A stretch of DNA of 64,000 nt. Source: Sipunculus nudus. Lineage: Eukaryota; Annelida; Sipuncula; Golfingiida; Sipunculidae. The stretch covers positions 24,251,714 through 24,315,713 of the forward strand of contig CM049320.1 in assembly GCA_026874595.1 (NCBI GenBank). The letters are read 5' to 3'. This document shows, piece by piece, positions 1 to 10,755 of this stretch (within the stretch, counting starts at the first letter, position 1; every line of letters starts with the position of its first letter). A program made the position numbers and the translations under genes. The notes beneath the pieces were generated by a model that was given only the letters and a program-made list of their open reading frames with translations, was not told the DNA's origin and made no database searches.

Positions 1-660
1 ACCCTTCAGAAAGACGCCTGAATACAAGTCATACAGCCATATTATGTTTTATATTATATTTTGTTGACGTGTGTTTATTGTTTCCTTATGATTGAGACCC
101 AATTTGATAAAACCGTTATAAATAACCATGTGACATTTTAGATTATATGTTGTTTTCGTGTGAAAATCTTTAAAAAGAAAATTAACGCTGATAAGATCGA
201 CACCTTCGTACTATAAACGCCATCGTATGCATGCACTTCTCTGGAAGACGCCTAAATACAAGTCATATAGTTCACATTTTTTTTAATTGTTTCCTGAAAG
301 TGAAACCCATATTTGATTATAACTATGTTATGTTTTAGATTTTATTTTGTTAATATTGTGTATCTCGTGCGAATTGGGGTCTGTTGATTTTTCTACCAAA
401 TAAAGAAAATTTTAAATGATTGTCATGTGTAGTTTCAATAAAAATAACGTAAACTTAATTGTATTTTCCCATTGTAACTTATTTTATCGTTCTTTGAGTT
501 TGAGGATGTAAAAGTTTAAGAACTTGAAGTAATAATAGTATATGTACATAAAAAGAGTATTCGGCATTTGATTAAGGTTCCCATTCACCTATACCTTTTG
601 AAAAAGAATTTGTGTGATTTCTGGCTTCCTCTGTGTATATTGTTACCGTGCTGTAACGGT
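1..660. repeat. Upstream flank of gypsy element 1 with an imperfect direct duplication
   Basis: No coding region is visible. A block beginning at 11 (core AAGACGCCTGAATACAAGTC) recurs imperfectly from 245, an offset of about 234 bases, and the likeness continues for about 130-170 bases. The stretch ends just before TGGTGGAGATCC (about 667), which sits where a primer-binding site would be, so part of this may be the 5' LTR of the gypsy element. No matching 3' LTR was found downstream, so the LTR reading is only an inference. Confidence 0.35.
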
Positions 661-832
661 GACAGTGGTGGAGATCCGAACTGATCCCAAAGTAAGTTAA
701 CCGTTATTTTACTGCCGTCCTGGCTCAAAAACAATTACTCGTCCGCTTACGACGCTGCGACGAACCGGTCCCAGTAAAAGCCAAACATCAATTAACCAAT
801 ATGCCAGATAAAATACGCTCCTATCGAAATTT

Positions 833-1220
833 TTGGGTGACCAGGGCGGAGATGCATCGCTGTGGCTAGAGCGGTTTGCTCTTTTGGCCCGAATTTCAAA
901 TGGGGTAAATGAGGACAGTAAACAAGATAAAAGGACCAGTTACATTCCCCTCTACTTACATCACGGCTCTACTGCGGAAACGTGGTTACCACACTGTCAC
1001 CAGAGACGCGAAACGACTTTACCCGTCTTTCCGAGGCATTTTTTGTCTAGGTTTCAAATCGCGGAAGGATCTCGATTGGCACGCTTGGCGGAATTCAACA
1101 GCCGCCAAAAACAACCTGGTGAGTCCGTCGATGCGTATATCGACAGCGTCCGTCGGCAAGGCGCGCAATTAAACAAGACCGAAAAAGACATCCACATTCC
1201 AAACAAATCCATTTAAAATA
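833..1220 (+). pseudogene. gag fragment of gypsy element 1
   Basis: The open frame starts with a GDxxxDAxLWLERF-like stretch and later has a QPGESVDAYIDSVRRQG segment. Both are typical of the capsid-like region of invertebrate gypsy Gag, which packages the element RNA. The middle part reads better in a second frame (about 909-1,172), showing a frame disruption. The frame stops at about 1,216, without a zinc knuckle or protease, so it is a truncated remnant. The assignment rests on the motif pattern and on the RT that follows. Confidence 0.6.
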
Positions 1221-1394
1221 AGGTTATCCGATCGCTTTGTTTTACCCGTGTAACTCTCAAGAAATAACCGAGTTCGATACTCAGTCCGAGGCATCAATAG
1301 CGCAGATTGATAGTGCCCCGCTTAAGTCGGATCAGGAATATATCGAAATTGCTAAGGAATTAGGCTTTTCGTCAGATGATTCCCATTTGACTGA

Positions 1395-2290
1395 AACTGA
1401 AAAGAACGATTTCCTGGCGTTTCTAGGCACCGCGACGTATTCGCCACCAGCTTGCAAGAAATTGGTTGTACGTCGATCGTTCAACACGAAATTGATACCG
1501 GTGACGCGACGCCAATTCGGCAGGCTCCCTATCGTGTAAATCCAACGAAGAAAGCAGAAATTGATAAACAGGTCAAAGAAATGTTAGATGCTGGAATAAT
1601 GGAACCTTGTCAAGGGCTTTGGGCCGCTCCCGTGGTTCTTGTGAAAAAACAGGATATGTCCTATAGATTTGCTGTCGATTACAGGAAACTAAATAATGTA
1701 ACCCGTCCTATCAGTCATCCCTTGCCCAAAATAGAGGATGTTTTCGATTCCATCGGTCAAGCGAACGTCCAGTACTTTTCGGTCCTGGACATGGCTTCCG
1801 GATTTTGGCAGATTCCATTAAATCCCAAAACTGCTCACAAAACGGCTTTTGTAACACACAATGGCGTCTGAAATTTTACCAAATTACCGTTCGGCTTACG
1901 TAACAGTCCCGCTATCTTCAGTTCTCTGATGAACCAAGTCCTTCGCGGAGTCAATTTCAAGTACGCTATCACATACGTTGATGATATTTGGTATACAGCT
2001 CTTCGTTTAGCGAGCATCTGCAGCACCTGGACGAAATTTTTTCCCGCCTACAGCGTGCTGGTCTCAAACTCAAGCCTAAAAAAGTGCAAGTTTATGACGC
2101 CGCAGGTAAAATACCTAGGACATTACATCTCAAAGAATGGTGTTGAAATGGACCACTCCAAAACAGAGGCTGTGTCGGCTTTTCCAACGCCCGACAACGT
2201 TAAACAGCTTCGGGCATTCTTGGGTCTGTGCAATTACTATAGGAAATTCGTCAAAAATTTCTCTCAATTGGCCCACCCTTTGACATCTCT
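1395..2290 (+). pseudogene. Reverse transcriptase domain of gypsy element 1
   Basis: The RT copies element RNA into DNA. The N-terminal part (1,452-1,871) has the APVVLVKK and DYRKLN blocks of Ty3/gypsy RT and SVLDMASGFWQIPL with the first catalytic Asp. After a TGA at about 1,869-1,871 the reading continues with the LPFGL block and the catalytic YVDD motif (about 1,975). A frame disturbance follows around 2,000-2,030, then a clean frame carries the YLGH and RAFLGLCNYYRKFV blocks. Two breaks make it non-functional; domain identity is certain. Confidence 0.88.
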
Positions 2291-2790
2291 CTTAAAAAAG
2301 AATGTCCCATACAAATGGACCACGGAAACTCAAACCGCCTTTGATTGTCTTAAGAAGGCCCTTACATCAGCACCCATTGTGTTAGCGTATCCCGATTTTG
2401 ACCGTCCCTTTATTCTGTACACTGATTCATCAGACTATTCCATCGGATATGTTTTAGGACAGAAAGACGAGCACGGCAGAGAGCGTGTCATTGCGTACGG
2501 TGGTCGATCGCTTAAACCAACGGAAACCCGTTGGCCGATAACACATCGTGAGGCCCTAGGAATTGTTGAGGGCATCAAACACTTTGATGTCTATCTTTCT
2601 AATGACGAACACTTCTATATATACACTGACCATAAGGCTTGACAATTTCTTGACTCTGTCAAAATTTCATCAGGTCGCTTAGCTCGTTGGGCATTGTTGT
2701 TACAACAATACAAATACACAATTGTTCACAGAGATGGGGTAAATCTGGGAAATGCCAATGGATTATCGGGACGTGTGTACTGTATTGAGC
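2290..2790 (+). pseudogene. RNase H domain of gypsy element 1
   Basis: This domain degrades the RNA strand of the hybrid during reverse transcription. It follows the RT in frame. The catalytic acidic residues are visible in YTDSSD, THREALGIVEGI and YTDHKA. A TGA at 2,641-2,643 falls just after the last catalytic Asp motif. The reading then resumes with GRLARWALLLQQYKYTIVH, the usual end of gypsy RNase H. The final segment has GNANGLSG where active elements normally have an N-D/A-LSR motif. Confidence 0.83.
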
Positions 2791-4178
2791 CCGCCGCTCT
2801 ACCACGCGGTCAGTGTCTCCCGCTGCCCACTGAACAGGTAAACAAACTCCTGCCGGGTATTCATTGGACTGACCTCGATCAACCTGTCGAGGGCTCCGTC
2901 AGGGAGTATCACCTTACATATACACCCGCGACCACCAGTGTAAACACAGTTCAGTCGCTGGGGTTAGCCAAGGCGGCTTATCACACCATGAGCCCATTAC
3001 ACCTAGTTAATGAACTGGTACCAAGCATGAGCAAAACACTTGACCAATATCAATTAGATGATGAGGAATTCGGGCCCATCCTGCGGTATTTACGTAACTC
3101 TACTGATCTGCCGGCTGATCAAAAACGCGCTAGACGTGTAATTTTAGAAAGCCCAGATTATTTCCTCGATAACAACGTTCTTTGCCTTAAGTTCACACCA
3201 TTAGCAGGTGGGGGACATAGAGGGATCGAAATCACGCATTTGGCGATTCGTTCCAAATATTTCTGGCACTCTCAATACTCCGACATTGTCGCGTACGTAA
3301 AATCGTGTCTACCATTTCAAACGGCCAAACGTCATTTTCATGCCCGACAAGCCCCGCTTAATCCGCTTCCGGTAACAGACTTCTTGTCTCGGGTACACAT
3401 AGACATATTAGGTATGTTAACACCGTCCAAGGCAGGCTACAAATATATTTTACTGCTAGTCGACTCTTTCAGTAAATGGCCAGAAGCTTATCCATTAAAA
3501 ATAATGGAGGCCACCGAAGTTGCAGAAAATATCTTTCAACATTTTATAACACGTTTCGGACCGCCAAAAGTACTTCTGAGTGACAGAGGTACGAATTTTT
3601 TGTCCAAGGTGATCAAACATCGATGCAGTTTGTTCCAAATTACAAAGGTAGCCACATCAAGCTATCACCCGCAAACGAATAGTTTGGTTGAGAAAATGAA
3701 TAGTACTGTTTTACAGACACTCCGGACGTATATCAACCCAGATCACAGTAACTGGCCTGATATTCTTCAGTGTGTCATGATGGCGTGTCGCATGACGCCG
3801 GCCGCACAGTCAACTCAATTTTCACCATATGAAATTGTGTTTGGCCGACCTCCACTCTTACCTATCGATCACCAATTACTTCAACCAATACCATCGGGTT
3901 TAGGCAGTGAGCCGTCTGCTTATTTATCCCAGCTAAAGGACAGAATAAAGCTCACAACGACCATTGCGGCAGAAAATTTGGAACAGGCTAAAGCTAAATA
4001 CAAAACACAGCATGACAAACAAGCGGCACCTCCAACATTCAAAGTCGGTGATAGGGTATGGCTTAAGGTCGAGCGAAAGGTTAAAGGTCTCTCTCCAAAA
4101 ATGGGCCCAAAATGGGAGGGACCCTTTTACATCGCGACAATAATATGCAAACTTCACTTACAAACTCTTACACTGTAA
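2790..4178 (+). pseudogene. Integrase (zinc-binding, DDE core, GPF module) of gypsy element 1
   Basis: Integrase inserts the cDNA into the host genome. The open frame 2,694-4,178 carries the end of RNase H, a linker, a weakened zinc-binding region and then the DDE core. The first Asp is in HIDILG. The second Asp and the Glu lie in LLSDRGTNF and SLVEKMN, separated by 35 residues (DX35E). The GPF module is recognisable in PKWEGPFYIA near the end. The zinc region has lost part of its Cys pattern (CLPFQ where CxxC is expected). The frame ends at 4,178 before the chromodomain, so at least one break separates them. Confidence 0.85.
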
Positions 4179-4218
4179 GTTTAATAAAGCCCTTCCATCC
4201 CTCATTCACGCAAACCGC

Positions 4219-4623
4219 TTGAAGTTATTTTTCGATCGCAAAGACTTGCCCAATCATAGGTCCGGTCCTGGCTCTGATAGCCCGACCAACTCCCGTGACG
4301 AAGTCCCTGCCTCGGATACGAACGACGCATATGCTCCCCAGACTAATACCGATTGTTCGATTGATAAGTCTAACAACCCTCAGGGAGTACAAAATGAAAC
4401 AGCTAGTAGTAAATATTATTCGGTCGACAGCCTATTAAAGTGCAGAACACGGCAAGGCAAGAAGGAATATTTGGTCAAATTGTTAGCCAAAGCTCCCTCG
4501 TCCTGGGAGCCCGTGGAAAATATATCACCCGCACTTGTCCGTGAGTTTCATATCAGGCGTACACAAGATGGCCGGAAGCGTAAAAGAAAGCGTTCTTCGT
4601 CCACGCGTATCGTTACAGCATGA
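4219..4623 (+). pseudogene. Chromodomain tail of the integrase of gypsy element 1
   Basis: After a low-complexity linker, a segment with YSVDSLLKCRTRQGKKEYLV and then SSWEPVENI matches the chromodomain fold, a methyl-lysine reader that chromoviruses carry at the integrase C terminus and that can guide integration. The usual YLVKW aromatic is Leu here (YLVKLL), so one cage residue is probably lost. A basic tail (RKRKRKRSSS) ends the frame. It is in a different frame from the integrase core, which indicates an indel between 4,150 and 4,220. Confidence 0.7.
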
Positions 4624-4679
4624 GAAACAGTAAGTTGCCGTTCGGCCGAATAAATAAATGTAACGGTAGCCACCTAGTC

Positions 4680-4971
4680 CTTTAGGATGAAACACGGGTG
4701 TATCATAACTTGGGTGTGGCGACCAGCCTATCCTAGATATGGCTGGTCCACCAATGCCATGGAGCACTCGATATTTAGCGATTATGACCGGAAGAGCTCT
4801 CGCCTGATAAGCCTAATAAGACGTTCTCTCTCACTCTGCTTGCCGCGGTGGCGCACAAGTAATGTCATTCATTCACCATATCATTCTTTTATTTAACTTT
4901 CATGGGAGGGTAGGGCGGGATCGATCATATCGTCGCATATACCCAAACTAACAATTCGCTTTTGCCTTACA
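4680..4971 (+). other. Spacer between pol and the env-like remnant of gypsy element 1
   Basis: Nothing recognisable is encoded here. Short open frames exist, but none resembles a known product. A purine-rich run (GGGAGGGTAGGGCGGG, about 4,905-4,920) could be an internal polypurine tract or chance. Confidence 0.35.
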
Positions 4972-5490
4972 ATGGCCAAGCAGCCGTTGGGGTGGAACGT
5001 CACATGGCTCGCGTTTCTGCTCACATGTGCAGGACTAGGAAGTGCCAACACACACCGGTCCCGTAGAACAACGTATCAATTACGGTGTATTATATCAACA
5101 ACCGGAATGCTTACCACTAATGCGAAAAAAAAACTGGAAGCATACCTTTCAAATCAAACTACCAACTGCACTCTCTGTCGGTGCAACGCCCTTGTTCAAA
5201 TGTATCCCTAAAGATAAGACCGCACATGATTGCACAAATATTAAATTAGTTCTGCAGGCTGTCAGTGACATACAAAGTGATACGGCATCCATTCTGCGTA
5301 ATCTGACCTAACAGATAACAAAGTTCGTTCCTCATTCTACTCAACCGCAGCGGAAACAGCGTTCAATTTTACCTGTTATCGGTGACTAGTCCCAAACTCT
5401 TTTTGGCACTGCCACTGTAAAGGATGTGCAAATTCTGCAACGGCACATCCGCGTGCTAACCAATAAAACTGTCAAAATATCCCATTAACA
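4972..5490 (+). pseudogene. env-like glycoprotein remnant of gypsy element 1
   Basis: The ATG at 4,972 begins a peptide with a hydrophobic stretch WLAFLLTCAGLGSA, a plausible signal peptide. Soon after, the reading frame shifts (overlapping frames 4,972-5,211 and 5,042-5,311), followed by in-frame stops. At about 5,350-5,365 there is a furin-like RKQR site, then IGD and LFGT about ten residues further. That layout recalls the cleavage and fusion region of insect errantivirus Env and baculovirus F proteins. It is clearly non-coding now. The assignment is by motif layout only; a search with the separate fragments would decide it. Confidence 0.5.
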
Positions 5491-5499
5491 TATAATATG

Positions 5500-6266
5500 T
5501 ATGAAAGTCAGGCATGTGAAATACAAATGGTAGAGCTCAATGTAACAGCATCTACTGACCAGCTGTACCGAGTCAATGAACTGGGGAATGTGCATAGTCA
5601 CCAGTAGTAGTATATAAAATAGTTTTTATACCCTAGATCAATGTAAATTTTCTGGTGTTACTAGGTATTATATATATTGTATTCGCCCCAATGGGGGTAT
5701 GTCGATCCGCGTTCTGTTGCAATTAGTTATAATTACAGCGGGTTATATTAACTTACATATGATTAGTTACCAGCACTTGCAGATCGCTGTGCTTATATTA
5801 CATGTGTAAAATATATCCATGTTCATTTTTGTATTTTACCATTTTGTGTTGCTTTAATAGGTCTTATTTCTTTTTTTCATGTATTTATACCAGCGTACAC
5901 ACCGTGCACGATAGTATATTTTTACCTAATAGATCACCTGTACGGTACTGAGAACCAATGTGCGGAGAGATAATCGTCTGGAAGCTCTTATCTCTGTTTA
6001 GATACCGTTTTTTTATTATTTAATATATAATTGTTGTATGTGTTTGGGCAGTGACAAGTCATCCAATTTGTATCTGAACGTGCTAGGAACGATTAGTCAT
6101 GGAAGATCATACTGGTTGTCTAATATGTTGTACATATATTCTTCTTGAATTGCATATATGTTATATAAGTCGATACATTACTTCACAATTACATGGCTCC
6201 ATATTGTCTTAATTCGGTATTTCATTTGTATTATGCATATTAACTAAATTGTTACTTCTTCGTACT
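5500..6266. other. Gene-free AT-rich stretch after gypsy element 1
   Basis: No coding region or RNA gene was recognised. A purine run AATGGGGG at about 5,688 could be a 3' polypurine tract of element 1, with an LTR starting near TGTCGATCC. No 5' partner for such an LTR lies in the window. Confidence 0.3.
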
Positions 6267-6317
6267 ATTTCCCACATTAGTATATAACAACTCAGGTTAT
6301 ATACTAATGTGGGAAAT
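6267..6317. repeat. Perfect 22-bp inverted repeat with 7-base loop
   Basis: The left arm is 6,267-6,288 and the right arm 6,296-6,317. The arms are exact reverse complements with loop AACTCAG, and each contains CCCACATTAGTATATAAC or its complement. It could be a strong RNA hairpin, a head-to-head end of a small element, or a cruciform-forming site. No coding sequence is associated. Confidence 0.85.
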
Positions 6318-6609
6318 CGTTTATTATGGCAATCTTTGATTTACGGGTAACATACAGGGTCTTTTATTATTTATATATCAGTATTTTGCTTTACGATTTA
6401 CGGTCGACAATAGGGCCTGTTATTCACGAAAGTTTTATTTTCGCGATAGTATGTCAGTTTCGAGGGTATCGCGAATTTAAAACCCACGCGAACAGAAAGA
6501 CAACCACAGTATACCTTAATAAGGTCTGTATGTTAGAATGTTTATATACATATAAAAGCGCCCAATCGGGGACGGCTTAATGTTTTACCTGGTGGCAATT
6601 TTAAAATGC

Positions 6610-7095
6610 TTATATTTCCTTGAGGAAGATTTAGTATATGTGGCCTCACATAAAAGTGCGTCACAATTTAAAACCCCGATATAAGCCTACACTGTACAAC
6701 ACAGGGCGTCCGTGCAGTGTGTAAATACCCAGACACAGCTGAATCGTGTGCACCTGAGCTCTAGTTGACTCACGGAGTTTTGATATTGCTCACTAGCAAA
6801 CAACATGACATAGGAATCCTAAATCTGGAAAGCGCATGTCAGATAAAATGAAAACAAAATGTCCGCTCACACGAAAGGGGTTAAACAACCTCTGTCGTTT
6901 TAATTTACAATCATGCATATTGTTCCAAACGTCTAAATATGAGTACATAAAATAAATATAAATGCCCAAACCATTATCTGCTACCCATTCTTTTAAAAAT
7001 AGTGTTTTAGTATTAAGACCCCTTTATTATTAATCTGTGTAGATAAACAAATCACATTCGACATTCTTTGACTAAATAATAAGCTTATTACCTTC
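6610..7095 (+). repeat. Interspersed repeat A, copy 1
   Basis: This matches 49,770-50,289 over about 480 bases in the same orientation. Shared blocks include AAGGAAGATTTAGT-like starts, CGATATAAGCCTACACTGTA, ACAAACAACATGACATAGGA and ACCTCTGTCGTTTTAATTTA. Divergence is moderate with small indels, as in an old dispersed repeat. It codes for nothing recognisable. Sequence like the end of the other copy appears to resume near 7,376 after a nested insertion. Confidence 0.8.
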
Positions 7096-7375
7096 GCCAA
7101 TGGGATGGGGATTATACTTTTGGCGACGTTGGTTTGTTTTTCTGTTTGTTTGTCTTTTAGCAAAATCACTTAAGAGGTTAGCAATGGATTTGATGAAATT
7201 TTCAGGATAGCTCGATAATATGGTACAAGGTTTAAATAATTAATGTTAGTGGTGATCCGGATCACCCTCTGGATCCAGGAATATTTTGAAAGAAAAATGC
7301 TACATTTCTGACAATGCCAAATCGGGGTAATGACCTGTGTTCTCTGAGTGCTTTTCTTGTCATTAAACTTTATAC
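7096..7375. mobile_element. Nested insertion carrying the palindrome GGTGATCCGGATCACC
   Basis: This block interrupts repeat A relative to its second copy. It holds the exact 16-bp palindrome at 7,251-7,266 within TTAGTGGTGATCCGGATCAC, preceded by GGATTTGATGAAATTTTCAG. I recall such GGATTTGATGAAATTTTC / GTGATCCGGATCAC repeats as a common interspersed family in invertebrate genomes, but I cannot name the family with certainty. No transposase frame is present, so it would be non-autonomous. Confidence 0.5.
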
Positions 7376-7456
7376 CTTTATTCATTGCGGCCCTTGACTT
7401 TTGTAACCGTCACTTCTACCTTGGACGACCAGTTTGCTATTAGTTAGGTGTAAGGC

Positions 7457-7495
7457 AAAAAAAAAAAAAATAATAATAAATAAATAAATAAAAGG
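7457..7495. repeat. A-rich run and AAAT/AAT microsatellite
   Basis: An A run is followed by AATAATAATAAATAAATAAATAAAA. It may be the A-rich tail of a retroposed sequence. Confidence 0.7.
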
Positions 7496-7499
7496 TATA

Positions 7500-8555
7500 G
7501 TTCTCAGGCACCGGCCGCGTTAATTTTAAACCCCCGCATCAAAATTTTTAATTTTTATTTTCAATGGAAACTTACAAATTTTGAGCTCCAGCCCCTCGGA
7601 CATTTTTTTCAAGATGATAAAATAATACAATTCCTTTGTTATGTAGTACTTTTACTTGTTTAGCAAAATAAATATGTTATTTTTATGCTTTTCCTTTATC
7701 ACTTGACATTTTTATCGAAACATACAAAAAAATTAAAAATAAAAAGCCGCCAGTCCGCATTGATTTCTGAAAAAAAGTGCTTGAGAACCAAACCTTATTT
7801 TTTTCGCCTAATTTAGCAGGAATATTATTTATTTTGCTGGTTAATTTAACGCTGTTAATTGTACGAAAAATACTTTTTGATAATACGATATTTGTGATTC
7901 TAGCCGTATGATCAGAATAATATAACACAAGTAAATATAGATTTGGCAAAATCCCTACTTCTAAAAGCAACGAAAATGTTGTATTAAATTCAATATAGAC
8001 CATATAAAGAATACAAATGTTTTTACACCTGGTAGAGTGTTCTTGTAAAAGGTATACATGATTTTGAAGTTTAAATAGATTTAAATAGGACTGGATTTTG
8101 TAACTTAAAAAAACTAAAAGTTTCAAGCATTTAGTAGCTAGTAAGCCACTTTTTGGTGGAGTAATATGAAACTTTATCACAATATCTCGAAAGTGAGTTT
8201 TTTTTGTTTCCTCTACTACGTGTCTTCTTTTTGAAATAAAATTTAAAATCATTATTGAAACAAAATTTAAATTTTCAGTTTTAAGGTAGATACAGAAATT
8301 ATAAACACTTTTCAGATATTGTCATGTAATTAAATATTAGCCTGCCAAAGTGACTTACTGTCACTGGGTGTATATAACAGAGAACTGTTTAAGATTATGA
8401 AAATATCATATGAAAGTGAATGAAAATGTCTAAATGTGTATACCATCAGAAAGATCACTGTACCAGATTTAAAATGATGTACACTTTATCGTTCTACTTT
8501 GAATTTAAAACAACTTTTGGATTGCTTTTAGATAGCGGAGTTTTCAAATTTCTGC
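7500..8555. other. Gene-free AT-rich stretch
   Basis: The longest frame here (minus strand, 7,683-8,252, 189 codons) has the residue make-up of translated AT-rich DNA and no domain I recognise. Nothing else was seen. Confidence 0.4.
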
Positions 8556-8559
8556 TAAC

Positions 8560-9601
8560 TTAAATATTCTAGATAAAAGTGGACCCTGACTTCTCACCTC
8601 CGAAGTTCAATGCCATGCACGCAAGCCTTGCGTTAGGTAATGTATCAATATCGCAATTGTAATATTCTTATTATTATTTGCAAGCAAAGGTTTCCTATGT
8701 GATAAAATCAGTTGACCTGGGAAAACATTTGTTCACCACATTTGTTTTGTATGGCCTGATAATTGGCAGTCTGCCAGGTTATATCATACGACCACGGTAT
8801 AAACTGTTCATGGACCAAATAGAAACCGAGGACACCAACGCCTGCAGTGTGTACAGTGTGTTCGTGATAAGGCATAGTTCGTGAATAAAAAGCTTACATG
8901 AGCTAAGCTAAGTACGTGTTGACCTCAGTCGAGGTCGCAATAAATCTTGTAGCAGTCTCGTGCAAATTCTTAGGAACTGCCACGAGCCGACAGATACTGA
9001 ATGTTGATCGATGCAAGATAATGGCGCCATTTTGCGTACTTCTGTCATTCGCAGTACACTTCTTGATACCAGATGGCTTCCATGAACAGTTAAAAGTAGA
9101 GTATTTGCTTCTAAAATACATCACACAGTAAATACATAATTGGAAGGTTGTGTAATCTTGCTAAATATGACAATTATTAATTTAGGAGAGGAAAGGAAAT
9201 TGAAAAAGGATTCGTGTGTATTTTACTCCCGATTGCGGTGCAAAATGTAAAACTTGAAGGTTTTAAATCATGTTTTATGAAAAAAAATCTTGAACATGAC
9301 CGTGATACCTTTATTCCTGACTGGTGCTTTTGTATATTTACTAACCTTGAACGCTTTCTCAGAAGTCATGTGTAGTTTTTAATCATCGGCTCATGCAGTA
9401 ATTAACCATACGTAATTAACATCATGAAAAATCATTGACGGGTCGGATTTTTAGATAGAGGGGCGCTGCACCCAAGTCTTGTTTCTGTGTGTGTGTGGGG
9501 GGGGGTACTGCGAATTTCAGACAAATTTCTAACAAATAAATAAATAAATAAATAATATATATAAAAATGTATATATTGATATAAAATACACGTTTCTAAC
9601 A

Positions 9602-9608
<7 letters not shown>
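8560..9608 (+). repeat. Interspersed repeat B, copy 1
   Basis: This matches 52,905-53,920 over about 1 kb in the same orientation, from GTGGACCCTGACTT through GAGGGGCGCTGCAC and GGGGTACTGCGAATTTCAGA to an AAATAAATAAAT tail next to a (TA)n array. A shorter third copy lies at 47,270-47,660. The short open frames inside (8,678-8,884 and 8,903-9,131) are not conserved as coding between copies. Family not identified. Confidence 0.8.

Positions 9609-9649
<41 letters not shown>
9609..9649. repeat. (TA)n microsatellite
   Basis: About 20 uninterrupted TA units directly after the A-rich tail of repeat B. Confidence 0.95.
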
Positions 9650-9651
<2 letters not shown>

Positions 9652-10750
9652 ACAGCTGATGCTTCCTGGTGCATTTTAGTGTCCATTGTAGGACTTTGCA
9701 GGAGTCAAAGATGTTTAAGCACAAATCTTACACACCCAGACCTATAGACACATCTACACATGTGTGAAAATTAAATTTTAGAATATTTGTTTTTGTCTAT
9801 TGGTACTACGCCAGTATTGATAGTTTAATTGCCAACAGTTATTAGCTGGTCATATTTCCATTTATAGAATAGACACCAAGGGCAGCCATCTTGGAGCCTC
9901 CTGTAAATTGCAGTTGTACATTAAATTCACGTGTGACTTTTTCCTGGTCTTAAGTGTGATTTCCCACTGAACTGGCGCCAATTTAAATAAAGGATTTCCG
10001 AGTAACATATATAATGTGCAAGGTGGATTCTTTTATAGATCTCCATGCTTCAATCATTCGGCAAGATGTTGTTAAACCTCATCCTTCAAAAGGGGGTTAC
10101 TTCCTGCAAATATTCTATATTGTTAATAATAATAAACAACTAGATCTAGATTCCCCTGTTCCCAATGGTCGACAGTCCATATGGTGAAAAAAGAGTGCTT
10201 TCTATCAGTGTATATGGGAGCAAGGAGAGAGGGGAGGAAAATAATATTGGATATAATAGACACAGGAATCTTATTTTGATAACATCATTATGTTTTTAGC
10301 ATTCTCATGACATGGGACAAGCTTTTGCATGGAATGTCATGGGAGAAGAGACAGTCCCTATAGCAAAATAAGATATTCTGTATACATTGCTTGTTGCTCG
10401 CAGTAGACGGCTCTGTATATGTTTAGAGCGGACATTTGAACAGGACATTAAATTTAAATCATATAAACATATTGTCATTTCACATTTCGATTATCTCAAA
10501 CAGACAAACAGGCGAAAATTGAACTCATAATCTTGTAAAATGGACGAGGTGTAGTCATTACGCTTTATGGCAAGAGCCTTGTAACCTGTTCTGTGTGCTA
10601 TCAGGTATTCAGGATGATGTCAATATTGCAAGCTTTAGATAGCTATATTTAGCTATGTTTATTACTTACTGGAAATAATTAAGGCCAGAAAAATTCATAA
10701 ATGAATAAAATCACACAATGCTTTCCGACCATGTTTTATTGAAGACTCGC
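9650..10750. other. Gene-free stretch before LTR element 2
   Basis: No coding region, RNA gene or repeat family was recognised. Confidence 0.35.
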
Positions 10751-10755
10751 ATTAG
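10751..10755. repeat. Target-site duplication ATTAG, left copy
   Basis: ATTAG abuts the left LTR and recurs at 17,244-17,248 immediately after the right LTR. A 5-bp duplication is usual for Ty3/gypsy integration. Confidence 0.9.

Larger units (their letters stand above)
660..5490 (+). mobile_element. Decayed Ty3/gypsy retrotransposon with chromodomain integrase and env-like remnant
   Basis: Read left to right it holds a gag fragment, reverse transcriptase, RNase H, integrase, a chromodomain and an env-like segment, which is the ordinary Ty3/gypsy order with an added third gene. Stops and frame changes interrupt it at about 1,871, 2,000-2,020, 2,642 and 4,178, and within the env-like part, so this copy cannot be autonomous. 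No protease Asp-Thr/Ser-Gly motif was seen between gag and RT, which suggests an internal loss. Flanking LTRs could not be paired: the 5' side runs to the window edge and nothing matching lies after the env remnant. Confidence 0.85.

Noticed and set aside
5699-6600. Possible 3' LTR of gypsy element 1 after a G-rich run
   Set aside because: No matching 5' LTR sequence in 1-660, so a pair cannot be shown.
7683-8252. 189-codon minus-strand open frame
   Set aside because: Composition is that of translated AT-rich DNA, no domain is recognisable and no splice or start support was seen.
8678-9131. Short open frames on both strands within repeat B
   Set aside because: Not kept open in the other copies of the repeat.
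9432-9686. Frames rich in alternating Ile and Tyr, here and at the other TA arrays
   Set aside because: They are translations of (TA)n microsatellites.
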